This document shows positions 1 through 10,493 of a stretch of DNA of 64,000 bases, piece by piece. This DNA is from Mesocentrotus franciscanus (Eukaryota; Echinodermata; Echinoidea; Camarodonta; Strongylocentrotidae): assembly GCA_037976565.1 (NCBI GenBank), contig CP137685.1:17271980-17335979 (forward strand), given 5' to 3'. The notes under the pieces are model-generated. The model was not told the origin of the DNA. It saw only the letters and a list, made by a program, of their open reading frames with translations, and ran no database searches. A program made the translations under genes and the position numbers. The first letter of the stretch is position 1, and every line of letters starts with the position of its first letter.

Positions 1-209
1 AGCAAGGGTGAAAATGGTCATCATGCGACACGGGGGAGGGGGGGGGGTAGCAGGGAGGGTTAGGGTTTAAAAATAACAGTGAAAAATGCACCATGTTTGA
101 TGCGAAGCTTCCTTATTGTAAACGAACAAATAAAAACGATGTTAGTCAAGGCAGCCCTCGCGAAATATGTACGTTGCCATCGATAGAGACAAAACTTTAG
201 AGAGTGCCT
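1..209. other. Non-coding flank, no gene recognised
   Basis: The window opens in AT-rich non-coding DNA with a G-rich run near positions 33-47. A short stretch around 150-190 contains the word gaaatatgtacgt. The same word recurs near 3,925-3,940, on the far side of the LINE at 371-3,645. No open reading frame with coding character is visible. Confidence 0.5.
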
Positions 210-370
210 GCCCTTTTGACAAAAAAAAAATTATTTTAATAGTAAAATTGTAATGAAACGTTAGACCCCTATGTGTTCCGTGTAGTAAAACAGATGATTA
301 AATTATCTAAACATCTTTTTACTTCTATAAAGCATGGGTTGTCTTGATTTTTTTTCTTCAAAATATAGAA
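210..370. repeat. Left half of a diverged foldback-arm repeat, split by a LINE
   Basis: Read by eye, this stretch follows the same order of words as the left arm of the 5.5-kb foldback element at about 13,705-13,905. Shared words include gcccttttgac, attgtaatg/attgtaagg, gattaaattatct and a T-rich run before an aatat...gaat word. The match continues at 3,646-3,840 after the LINE. I infer an old, separate copy of that arm into which the LINE jumped. Identity is moderate, with many substitutions and small gaps. Confidence 0.5.
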
Positions 371-3300
371 TGTTTTTTTTTTTTTATTATTTATTTATGC
401 ATGTCCACAATTTTACAATTCATTGGAGTTAACATCACATGAAAAAGAATATATTATAACAAATCATTTTCAATTTTACAATCCATTTGAATTGACTTCA
501 CGTGAAAAAGAATATAACAATGTTTTATCAAAGAAAAGTTGCAACTAGTATACAGTTAACAGGATGAACACACAAAGTTGATGAAACATAAGCAAATAAA
601 GCTTGAATCGTTACAACACCTTTCAAATATATAATATAGGCCTATGACAAATAAAATTCCTAAAGGGTTCTGAACTATTTACACTATATACAAAGAACAA
701 GAAAAAAGAAAGCAAAAAAGAAACAGAAGTATAATTGTTAAGTCTAGTAAAAATTTATGTTAGATATAATAAGAACTGATATATAGATTTATATATATGT
801 AAGTAATATCTTACATCTGTGAAATGATAATACACTTAAGTGCTCTTTTAAAGGAGTTTGGTGATTTTAAATTTCGAATATTGTTAGATAGATAATTCCA
901 TACATCTGGACCCCTATGTCTGATTGATTTCTGGGCTAATGTAGTGTGAGGATTGACCACATGTAAATTTGATGACTGCCTTGTTGAATATGAGTGAACC
1001 ATGTTATTAGGTTGGAACATTAAAGATAATGAAGTAGGTAACAATTTGATATTGAAACGTAACATAAATATGGCAATTTGGAAGAAGTTAATATCATCAA
1101 CCTTTAAGCATTTCAGTTTAAAAAAAAGTGGGGTAGCATGGTCACGATAACCAGCTCGGGTACATATGCGTACAGCTTTCTTTTGCAGCAGAAGAATATT
1201 ATTAGTCACACACTTGGATGCTGCCCACAAAATATTACAATAGTAGATATGTGGTAAAATTAGACTATTATATAGCATAAGTAATATTCTATCAGAAACA
1301 AAACACTTTATTCTATACAGTACGCCAATATTTCTGGAGATTGGTGTAACAATGTGCTTTATGTGCATGGTCGCTCCAGTCAAGTTTTTCATTGATAAAG
1401 ACACCAATGAAATTTGTACATGTCTCTCTCTCTATAGAAATATCATCTAGTTTAATATTTAGAGCAAGGTTGTCATTAGATTTTCTACCTTTAAAATGAA
1501 TATAATTAGTTTTAAGCACATTGAGAGAGAGAGCACATTACTTTAAAACCATAAAGTCAACTTTGGCAGTTCCGACTTTAGTTTCTGTTCAAGAGTGTTG
1601 ATTTCAAGATGAGACAAGCAAACACTCGTATCATCTGCAAATAAAGTATAATTTAAAAGTTTTAGATACATTACAAATATCATTGATATAAATACGAAAT
1701 AATAATGGGCCCGGGATGGATCCCTGCGGAACACCACATTTAAGATACATAATGTCAGAGTTAGTAGAGTTATAATAAGTGTATTGTCTTCTCATAGATA
1801 AGTAACTCGTAAGCCATTATAAAGCTATACCCCTTATTCCATAGTGCTCTAGCTTAGAAAGAAGAATTGAATGGTCAAGTGTGTCAAATGCTTTGCTAAG
1901 ATCCATAAATACACCAATGACATGCTCGTGAGCAGCGAGTGGACTTGAAACGCGGTCATAAAATTTCAGTAGCGCAAGATCTGTAAAATTAGACCGCCGA
2001 AATCCAAACTGATCAGGATTCAATGATTCATATTTATCTAAAAAACTGTAGAGCCTGTTATAAACAATTCGTTCTAAAACTTAAGAAAAGCTAGGCAGTA
2101 TTGACATCGGCCTATAGTTAGAAACGACCGTCACGTCATGTTTTTTTATGAACAGGAATCACCCTTGCTAGTTTGAAAGAAGAAGGAAACACCCCGGTCA
2201 TTAAAGAGAGATTGCAAATGTGTACAAGAGGCGATAGAATTGAACCAATGATCTTTTTCAATAAGAATGTACTGATTTCATCATGCCAGAAGAGTGACTA
2301 TTTTTAGCGATCTCACTACATTGATCCGTCGATTTTAGAAAAATAGAAATTTTAGATGGTTCATTGAGGTACTGTGTGAAGTTGGTTCTATCTTTATTTA
2401 TCATCTTGGCTTGATTTAGGCCAACATTTTGACAAAATAAGTGTTATATGCATTTGCAATACCTTCTGCATTTGTTATTTCTTTATTACCACGAACAATT
2501 TTTCCTGGAACTTCAGGCATTCCTTGCTTGCATAAAATATCCTTTACAATTTTAGAGGTAGATGAAATATTGCCATTTGCACTTCAAACTGCTTAGAGTA
2601 AAATAAACGACGTGAACATCGTATAATTGATTTTAATTTATTTCTATTTTTTTGTATTTCTCAACATTATCTGATGATCGGTTCTTTATACTTCTTTTAT
2701 ATAGGACGTTTCTTCTTTTTTATCGATTGAAGTATTCCTCTATTAATCCATGGATGATTACCGTTTCTCTTGTCATTTAATTGCACATATGGAAAACGTT
2801 TATTAAAAAGATAATAAAACTTATTCCAAAATACTTCAAAAGCTCCTTCTACATCGTTACAAACTAAAACATCATTCCAATTTTCCGAGAGTAAATGATC
2901 ATTCAGACAAGAAACATTTTCATCAGTAATTTTACGTTTCTTTTCAATTCGCCTTTTTTTTACATCAATTTTGTGGTCAAAAAGTAAGCAAAACACGGGT
3001 AGATGATCAGATATTTCACAATAAAACAGACCTGATTGAGAAAAGCCTTTAGATGGTTTTACGAAAATATTATCCAACAATGAAGATGAATGATTACTGA
3101 TTCTGGATAGTTCATCAATCATTGCACTGAATGCATTGGAATCTAGAATATTTATCTAGACTATTATTCAGTAAATCGATATTAAAATCACCCATAACAC
3201 AAACAGATTTATTGAAAGAGTTGACAATTGACATGAGCGATTCTAGATCATTTAAAAAGTGTACCATGCTCAGTGGTCTGTATGTAACGCAAACAATACA

Positions 3301-3645
3301 ATTATTTTCCTTAGAAAGATCAACCTCAATACATAAGAGTTCCGCAGTTTCGTTTTGGAAAGAAATATCATGTCTGGGCTTAAAAGATAAATAATCCGCG
3401 ATATACAATAGAAGTCCACCACCCCTACCACTCGACCTGTCTTTACGTATTTGTTCATAACCTTCTATAAGGTATATAAAGGTGGAGATCGAGAATTTAA
3501 CAATGTTTCTGTAATGCCTATAACTGAGCAATCGAATTGTAATGATGATAACAGGATATTCATATTGTCATTATTCTTACTTAGACTCCGAACATTACAA
3601 TGTAAGAAACCATTATTTTCTATTCATCAAATTCCTTAATAAAGA
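371..3645 (-). mobile_element. Decayed non-LTR retrotransposon (CR1/Jockey-group LINE), 5'-truncated
   Basis: Read on the minus strand, the order is endonuclease, reverse transcriptase, C-terminal region and poly(A). An APE-type endonuclease lies at about 3,640-2,700 (words GITETLLNS, GRGGGLLLYI, VCVMGDFNIDL, SDHLPV). The reverse transcriptase follows at about 2,450-1,400 with SNYRPMSILPS, the catalytic block [23 protein letters not shown] and FADDTS. The C-terminal region is at 1,400-811 (LILPHIYYCN, RGPDVWNYL). A T-run at 371-384 on the plus strand is its poly(A) tail. Stops and frameshifts break the frame into at least five pieces, so no full product is possible. No ORF1 is seen, and the element appears 5'-truncated near 3,645. 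The clade is inferred from motif style, not from a tree. Confidence 0.85.
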
Positions 3646-3840
3646 AATATTTTTGACCATCTAGAAATTTGCCCAAATAAAAATACAAGATCCTGTGTGA
3701 AGGAAGAATTCAAATTTCCTTTCTTCGAAAAGTTATAGAATCCAAAAGTCATTGCATTGCTTTCAGTATAAGTGACATTTTTTTACCACATCTGTATCAA
3801 GTGTACATACACACGTGTATTTCTAAATTGGAAATGATTT
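3646..3840. repeat. Right half of the diverged foldback-arm repeat
   Basis: This continues the repeat begun at 210-370. Words such as gaatttg/aaatttgc, atcctgtgtg, aaaagttatagaatcc and cacatctgtat...gtgtacatac match the arm at about 13,965-14,115 in order. Together with the left half it brackets the LINE, giving the relative age: arm repeat first, LINE later. No clear target-site duplication was found. Confidence 0.5.
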
Positions 3841-4683
3841 GAGGATTTGTATTACCAAAACACGATTTCTATTTCACGTTTTCTGTATTTTGATAAAATT
3901 CGTTGAGCCGAGGACCCCTCTTGAAATATGTACGTAACCATGGTCACAGAGCAAGATCCCAGATGACCGCCATTTGTACTAAAATATAACTAAAAATAGT
4001 AGTTATCATAGCTTAAGGAGATTGGTATTGTATCAACGGCTTATTTTGTACTGATTTTTTTTTCCAGAAAGAAAGATCAAGTACACCTAGGAATGATTAG
4101 GGGCCTTTTCATCGATTATATAATTTTGTTCCTTCTCCTTTTGTCCCTGTTGATATGCAGCTACTTTTATAGTGACTGCTATACAGCAAACTATTATATA
4201 TGTGGTTGGTGGTTATTTTACCTCACTGCTAAGAAAGCATAAATGCTTGTTAGTAAGCAACCAGAAGACCGACGGCTTTAGGTCCTCTCCGAGGGACCTG
4301 GTAATGAGGATTAATGCCTTACCAAGCGGTATTATACAAGTCACTCCTAGATCCTAATCAAATGATTGGTCATGCGCGGTCACATGTGATTCATTTACTG
4401 AGACTATCCCACGTTTTCCTGAAAAAGCGTGCAATATTTTCCAGTACTATCCAACGATTAGTGCGCGTAGAGGTTAGAGCGCTTATATTGTGTGTGGGCC
4501 TATTCTTGCGCAGCACTATGCGTAAATGCGTATAGAGGTAAGTGCGCTTATCTCTGTGTGCGCACTAAATTAAGCCTATTAAACTTGAGATTTATTTGTC
4601 AGCCATACTATCACGAAACAATCTTGAATGAATTCTTTTTACATCAAATAACAAGGATCGAGGAGTTTCGTAGTATAAAACAA
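3841..4683. other. Non-coding stretch with one weak dispersed repeat
   Basis: AT-rich DNA without credible coding potential. The segment around 4,190-4,260 resembles about 16,625-16,695: both carry ggttTATTTT-type words, then ctaagaaa, then tgcttgt...gcaacca. This suggests a short dispersed repeat. A small hairpin (aggtcc...ggacct) lies at about 4,281-4,301. The short ORFs here show no recognisable domain. Confidence 0.4.
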
Positions 4684-4845
4684 ATGATGCATGTTTTCAT
4701 TCGTTCTTTATACGATATATCCACCCTCGTTGAGGCCGTGTGTATCTATCGCACCAAGCCTAACGGCTTCGTGCGATAGATACACACAGCCTCAACTCGA
4801 ATGCGGATAGATCGTATAATGAACTCATGCGCATGCATCATTTGC
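4684..4845. repeat. Long imperfect inverted repeat with a near-perfect core
   Basis: The left arm (about 4,684-4,760) and right arm (about 4,765-4,845) are mirror complements. The core, gtgtgtatctatcgcac and its complement gtgcgatagatacacac, flanks a short centre around 4,758-4,770. Outer matches include aaatgatgcatg / catgcatcattt and ttatacgat / atcgtataa. RNA or single-stranded DNA from here could fold into one extended hairpin. It lies directly beside the tRNA-like sequence at 4,858-4,924 and may be the body of the same element. Confidence 0.75.
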
Positions 4846-4857
4846 ACACTAGCGCAT

Positions 4858-4924
4858 CGACTTGGTTTCGAACCCGGGTCGCCGGATTACGAGACCACTG
4901 CTCTACCAACTGAGCTATCGCGCC
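4858..4924 (-). pseudogene. Degenerate tRNA-like sequence (tRNA pseudogene or SINE head)
   Basis: On the minus strand the sequence has an intact A box (TAGCTCAGTTGG) and B box (GGGTTCGAAACC) at tRNA spacing, a D-arm GCTC...GAGC and an anticodon loop CTCGTAA (CGT, threonine-like). The fold is not that of a working tRNA. The acceptor 3' strand (AAGTCGA) does not pair with the 5' strand (GGCGCGA). The anticodon stem has mismatches at its top and bottom, and the T stem has two mismatches. The intact Pol III promoter with poor stems is typical of a tRNA-derived SINE or a pseudo-tRNA. The inverted repeat downstream on the same strand supports a mobile origin. Confidence 0.7.
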
Positions 4925-4979
4925 TCCTCTATTTCTTAAATAATGTTGTGGATATATTTATTTCATGTTTGCTTTAAAT

Positions 4980-5230
4980 AAAGTATTTTACATGACTAAC
5001 CCTTCAGATATTTTGGCTATAATTGACCCACAGCATTACTCTTTCAAACAATATATATCCAGAGCAGGGTAACTTTGCAAAAAATTTCCTCATGACTTTT
5101 GTGTACAAACTGCCTCGCATTGAACGCTGTGGGCTCTTTATTCACTGTGCGTTATTCGCTGTTTTCCAAGTATTTGCCTGAACACTCGGTTGTGTCTGAC
5201 TGCTAGGGGGGTGAAGACACATTTTTCTTT
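4980..5230. repeat. Dispersed repeat related to 36,575-36,950
   Basis: Words in the order gtttgctttaaat, cagcattact, tacaaactgcct, gcattgaacg, gcgttattc, gttttc and atttgcctg are shared with about 36,740-36,910 in the same orientation. They are also shared with the complement of about 36,575-36,650. A medium-copy repeat is the simplest reading. I see no coding capacity or clear ends. Confidence 0.45.
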
Positions 5231-5859
5231 TCAACTTGTTGTGTACTGAAGACATGCCAGATTGTATTCGGCTACTGAGATGGGGGAAGTAATTGATCTA
5301 TCCCATTGGGGCGTTGATGATAATCTGGACAAGGGAGAAGAAGTATCACCGGCAAAACAGTGCACTCTTTTTATCTCAATTTCCTCACCCGACACCAAGA
5401 GATACGCTGAGGAACAGTAACTGCTCCACAAGATCGCTAAACAAGTAGATGCCACTGCGATTTCCTATTTTAATTTAAATGTAAAGTTTATAACTTCTGT
5501 GTGCGCGTTCACAAGGGGGAACAAACAAGGTACCATAACTCACTAAACGATGGGATTATGATCAGATGAGGCAAAAACTTCAACTCTGTCGTTTCATTCC
5601 TTCTGCATGATATATATATATATATATATATAGATGTCATAATTGAATTGTTTCTTTCGAAATTTGCCCACCCCACTGAAAGTCAAACATGCGCACCGTT
5701 TAGCTCTGCCCGTGTTTTACACCATTATAGTGATCAGCAACCCTTCTACCTTCCATTAAAAAATAAACAATTAAAAAAATGTACATAATTTTTTATGCAG
5801 TCACTGAAGACAAACTGTATTATAAGGCCCGGTCTTTCTGTCTAGTCTCCAAATACTTT
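5231..5859. other. Non-coding, includes an AT microsatellite
   Basis: No gene is recognised. A (TA)n microsatellite of about 22 bp lies at 5,611-5,632. The remainder is ordinary AT-rich sequence. The 74-codon minus-strand ORF at 5,231-5,455 has no recognisable motif. Confidence 0.4.
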
Positions 5860-6024
5860 CATTAATGTACATGTTTAATTTTGTTTCCCCTTGTTCTTCA
5901 TGTCTTCTCCGCTTGTGTGTTATTCTCATGTTATATATTGATACATGTATTATATTGTTTATTTTCATTTGTATATATTTTTAACGAAAGTATTGAATAA
6001 AGTGAACTTGAACTCGAACTCAGA
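5860..6024 (+). mobile_element. Probable LINE 3' end with (GAACTT)n-like tail
   Basis: The segment is T-rich like a LINE 3' UTR and ends in gaataaagtgaacttgaact followed by another degenerate unit. Many CR1/L2-group elements end in an AATAAA-like word plus a short tandem tail, as the better preserved element at 52,507-54,585 does here. No reverse-transcriptase sequence is attached, so this would be a severely 5'-truncated copy. It is an inference from the tail alone. Confidence 0.35.
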
Positions 6025-6105
6025 TGAATGAACTACGGTAACTACAAATACAGTAAAACGTTGGACGTTAGTAACGTGCGCTCAGCCGACCACGGCCCTG
6101 TTTCT

Positions 6106-6240
6106 TAAAACTTTTCATCAATAACAAGTTCAATAACTGTAATAAGCTACTGAAATAGTGGCATTTGATTGGTTAAGAGCAGATTTGTCATATAAATTTA
6201 GTATTTGTTATTGACAACAATTTTTTTGAAAAAAGGGTGG
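6106..6240. mobile_element. Short MITE with ~30-bp terminal inverted repeats
   Basis: The left end reads ggccctgtttcttaaaac and then catcaataacaa. The right end is ttgttattgacaacaa followed by a T/A run and gaaaaaaggg, which is complementary to the left with a few mismatches. The ~135-bp unit has no coding capacity and fits a non-autonomous DNA transposon. No clear target duplication was identified. Confidence 0.55.
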
Positions 6241-6498
6241 GCTTTCCTGTGTTCAATTTCTTCTGCTCCAAATCATCTTACCTGTCCTTTTCATATAGCT
6301 TAAAATACATTACTGCATTATTACCATGGTTACCTTCATATCAGATGTAATCCCTATCTAGCATATCAGACATTAACCCTGCGGACGTGTGTACACAGAA
6401 TCAGTAACATTTGGGACTAAGAAAGTTCGTCTGCATACGTTAGGGAATGTAATTACATTGCAGTGGAATAACAGATCTTGTACCTAGACAATCGATAT
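6241..6498. other. Non-coding spacer, nothing recognised
   Basis: AT-rich sequence between two repeat elements. No open frame, RNA gene or regulatory motif could be supported. Confidence 0.4.
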
Positions 6499-7218
6499 GT
6501 AAAGCAAGCCCCGGTCACAACGGATCGTACGAAGTTTTGTTGTGGTAGACTCATAAAACTGTTGTCGTGACCAGGTGTTGCAACATGCCCGAAATCTATT
6601 TCGAGTGGTCACAAGGGCTACGACACATTAAAGATGGTTTTGGCGATGGGAACGCGTCAGAAAAAAAACCTGTCATGGTTATGTAATGGGTGTGTCACAA
6701 GTCAGTCATGCGACAGTCGTGGGACCATCGTGTGTTGTCGAATATTGTCGGGGGTGCTGGTTTTCACGTGATCATGTCGTGGTTCACTCGTGGGACGCGC
6801 GTTGGACGCTCGCGCGGCCGTCTCCCGACTATATAATGAGGCCCGGTATGTTGCCTGCCATCTGCTATCGAGATTTTGCACGAGCTTTATACCCCTCAAA
6901 CAACGAAAATATATTGCAAGACTAACGCACAACAGACTGTTGTGCGAGCCTCTTACGAACTACAATATTCGTGAGACAATCTTGCAACTGTCTCACAGTC
7001 GTAGGACAGTCTTACGACATTCGTAAGATTGTTTGACAAATAATTGTTTTTTTCCTGGTATCATAAACAAGATATTTATCGCACGACAGCCACAAAACTT
7101 ATATGTCTCCAAAAAAAAAAATCATCGAACAAGTCGATGCTACGATACCCACGATTTGCCCAAATTTTCTGTCGTGTCGTGGCACAAATGCGTAGTGAGT
7201 TCGTTGTGAACATGCCTT
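6499..7218 (+). mobile_element. CGAC-rich non-autonomous element, copy 1
   Basis: The left end, agccccggtcacaacggatc, matches the complement of the right end of the element at 56,695-57,235. The right end, complement of aggcatgttcacaacgaac, matches that element's left end (aggcctggtcaaaacgaac). Internal words such as tgcaacatgcccgaaatc, tcgagtggtc, cacgtgatca and the cgac/gtcg-rich middle are shared in order. Both ends carry a GGTCA(C/A)AACG core, so they act as terminal inverted repeats. Short ORFs inside are not conserved as proteins. I read this as a DNA-transposon-derived non-autonomous repeat. Confidence 0.65.
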
Positions 7219-10087
7219 TAATGGCTGATGGATCAATTTTATAGGAATCTAAGGCAAGGATCCCGTGCATTGGAAACGGCATGAGACCTTATAAAAGGGA
7301 TGAAACGACGCTTCTAACCATTTCTGTCACGAAAATCGAACTTTTTTCTGGAAAATCAACGAGCAACTTCGAAAGCTAGGGATTTACCATTTCTACATGA
7401 TATTCATAATATTCCCAATTTCCCGAAAGTTAATGGATGAAGAAGATTGAAGGGCTCAAACTGTCAAATTTAAAAATGGAAATGTCAGGTATCATGATGT
7501 GATTACAAAGGGGGCACGTCACAGAGGATAAGCCATGATAGGCCTATTCTTGTTTTTAGATTTTTACAATTTTCTTTTTGCGATCGTTTTTAGTTGAAAA
7601 TGGCGTTATAGGCCATCTCTCAGTTATGCGTATTCGGAAACATATATTTGAACGAAGGGAGGGCGATTCATATCTTGAGCTTTGAGTTGATATGTCAAAA
7701 CTCATTTAACAAATAACCAATTAATTTGAAGAACAAGATAAGAAGAAAAAAGGATAAGAATAATAATAAGAAGAACATGAAAAAGAGAAGTACAAGGAGA
7801 TGGGAGAGGAGGAAGAGGAGGAAAAATACACACGAAAAGGTCTGTACGCCAAAGTTTAGTTATTCTAGTAGAAAATTAATTAATGAAAACAATAGTATAA
7901 ATCAGGTGCGTGCCCTTGGCCCCTTTTCATCTATTTTTCTAATCAAGCTCTCTGGGGATCAAACCAATGAAAAAAGATATATAGAGATAGATACAAATCA
8001 GGAATGTTCACACGATACTAAAACAGCATCTGAACTAGTGGTGATGCTAATCTTCAACAAATACCTCAACTTTACATGGGTTTCACGAATTACGCAAAAC
8101 GTATATAATGGGAACGTATGGCTGTACTGTAGATCATATCGCTATCATGACGTCATTACATATACAAATTGTTCCATTCCGGCTTAAAGTGACACACTTT
8201 ATAAAGGGGTTAAGGTTGCGTCATAGATTTTACAAATCGATTAAAATTACAAAATCAGGAAAAAAATAGAATTGCGGTAATTAAGACCCGAAGAATCAGG
8301 AGGGTTTCGGAAAAAAGAAACACAACCAGAACCCCCCAAAAAAAAAAAAAAAACATACAAAAAAACGAGACCTAACAAAATGCGTAGAGAAAGAGGCATA
8401 TGTACATCGGTCTCAGGATATTGTTCTCAGGGAAGACGAAGGAAGATAATCTTGTTATTACTGTCAAAACTGAAAGACTAGGTTTAATGTTTAATTAAAT
8501 GCCAATTGTTAAAGCCCATCGCAAAGAAGGCCTTATTATATTTTGCATAATACTACTAACGCTAATTAAGCATGTAAAGTCAATGAACACATATTACTGT
8601 AATTCACATCCATGTTTGCATTGTGTAAATAGCCAAATCACTTTCGGACGATGCCCCGTGCACATGGCTCGTCAAAGACCGAAGCAGTACGATGCCCTAC
8701 GTCACGAATGTACATACTTTCAGAGGAATTTTGGGCAAAAAATAACCAATTTTTAACCAACACTGAGCAGCATACTGACCTGTAAACTGTTGAAAGGTAA
8801 CCAAGTGATATTGAGGAATCCCAATGCTATGTTCTTGGGCAAATTTTTGCAAATTTTTGCTGTTTTCCTCTCCTAACTTTGGTCAAAAAGTAGAGTTAAT
8901 ATTTTCGTTCAATGGCACTATAATTTGGAGCGTCAAAGAACGCGAATGACGCCTCGTGCTCAACGGGTATAATTCAAAAGCCCCTTACCTCCATTACATC
9001 GCAAGGCATTTGCCTCTTGTGCAACGCGCAAATTCGATAGTCTTTGCCCTCACTTCAATTGCATGATCGCTCTGTCCTGCTCATCACTTGACTTAAAGTA
9101 TTTCGTTGAGTTGATCGTTTCCTACGACAGACCAAAGGATCGGCCTGTCGTGGTTAAAAGCAGGCCGCGGGGCTCCCCTCTTAAAGGACAAATTGGAGAG
9201 TCTTTTAACACCCTCCTAAGTAGACAAAATAAACAAACACTCTGGCGGTTTGCGTTAGATGGTTCAATGGAGTTTAGAAGTGATATGTTCTGATGAGCAG
9301 CTCAATTAGTGTAGATTAGATGTAGGGGTTTTTCCTGGATGTTCCTTCTCCTAATAGCTCTGGCGACACGAAGACGTTTCCTATTTCCTCAAGTTGTTGT
9401 TTACAAAACAAAACAAAACATGAATAAACCAATACAAACTCGATGGATTTATTTCACAGTTAGTCGTTTCTCTTTTTTGATTAACATTTGAGGTACCAGC
9501 ATTGTAGTGCCTTGATGCTCAGCCTTATTAAAGGCTTATTTTTCCCCATGCCTTGGTCTTTCAGATGTCTTAGCCTAGGCCTTGATATCTTTCATAACAT
9601 TCAAGTCATTCATATTTTTGTAAATGTTTTCAAGGAAATGTATAAATAGTTTTATTTCTTTGTGGGTTAACATCATGCTAGGAAGGCAATGCCAATTTTA
9701 GCTTAAAATAGTAAACCTACAAATTGACAACATGTATTATTAGTAATATGAAAGGTACTGATAGTACGGTTCGTAACTAGGCTGTCATAGGCTTTTCCTT
9801 ATCTGCCATTTTGATTCCATTGTCCTAGTGAATTCATTGATGCCTGAATTAAGAGTTACCCATCCACCCACAACCCGAACGTTACCAAAATTAATGATTT
9901 CATAAATATTGTCACTCATCAGCAGCAAAACCAGCGGAGGACTGCTGCACCCTTTTCCCAAAACTCAAAGAAAGTGCCCCTCCTGCAACATTTTTGTCTA
10001 AGAAATTGATATTTCTTTTTGGCATTGGTTTTTGTTGTTGATGTTCTTTGTTCAATCTATGCTTTGTTTAAGATAAAGTCACAATCA
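7219..10087. other. Non-coding region, no gene recognised
   Basis: The region contains an A/G-rich low-complexity stretch (7,726-7,830), an A-run at about 8,338-8,353 and otherwise unremarkable AT-rich DNA. The 153-codon ORF starting at 7,726 begins as a lysine/arginine-rich translation of the purine run and shows no domain. A CRE-like tgacgtcat lies at about 8,149-8,157 but has no gene beside it. Confidence 0.4.
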
Positions 10088-10493
10088 CTTAAAGGTAAAG
10101 ACCAGTTTTGGAAACGCCCCCCTCTCAAAAAATGAAATGGAAGCTCTCATTACCAATCATGTGAAAGAATATGTTTTGACTAATACGTGATGATATAAAT
10201 TTTGCCGGGAAACCGCCTACTAATTGATATATTTGGTAAATTATTATATCTATTGGGACCAAATAGATATCGCGCACGTGCGCGCACGTGTCGGGTAGTC
10301 CCATATTTATCTTTCTGTGTACAGTGCTTGTAACGTTACCAAGACTGGGTCAAATTTCTTATCATTTTGATGATTCCAGAACCTTGCAGTACACACCAAT
10401 ACTTATATGCTAGATGATCAACCTTTTCTGATCGATTCCACAACGTTTCTTTCACAATGCAATCGCATGCCAGAACTGGTCTTTATCTTTAAC
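10088..10493. mobile_element. ~405-bp MITE with internal E-box palindrome
   Basis: The left end, ttaaaggtaaagaccagttt, pairs with the complement of the right end, aactggtctttatctttaa, giving ~20-bp terminal inverted repeats. The interior has no ORF. Near its middle, at 10,271-10,290, is a run of strictly alternating purines and pyrimidines. It holds the 16-bp palindrome cacgtgcgcgcacgtg with two CACGTG E-boxes. Structure and size fit a non-autonomous DNA transposon. Confidence 0.7.

Noticed and set aside
4858..4924. Functional tRNA-Thr(CGT) gene
   Set aside because: The A and B boxes are intact, but the acceptor ends do not pair and the anticodon and T stems have mismatches. A pseudogene or SINE head fits better.
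7726..8187. 153-codon Lys/Arg-rich ORF
   Set aside because: The basic N-terminal part is a translation of an A/G-rich low-complexity run and the rest lacks any motif.
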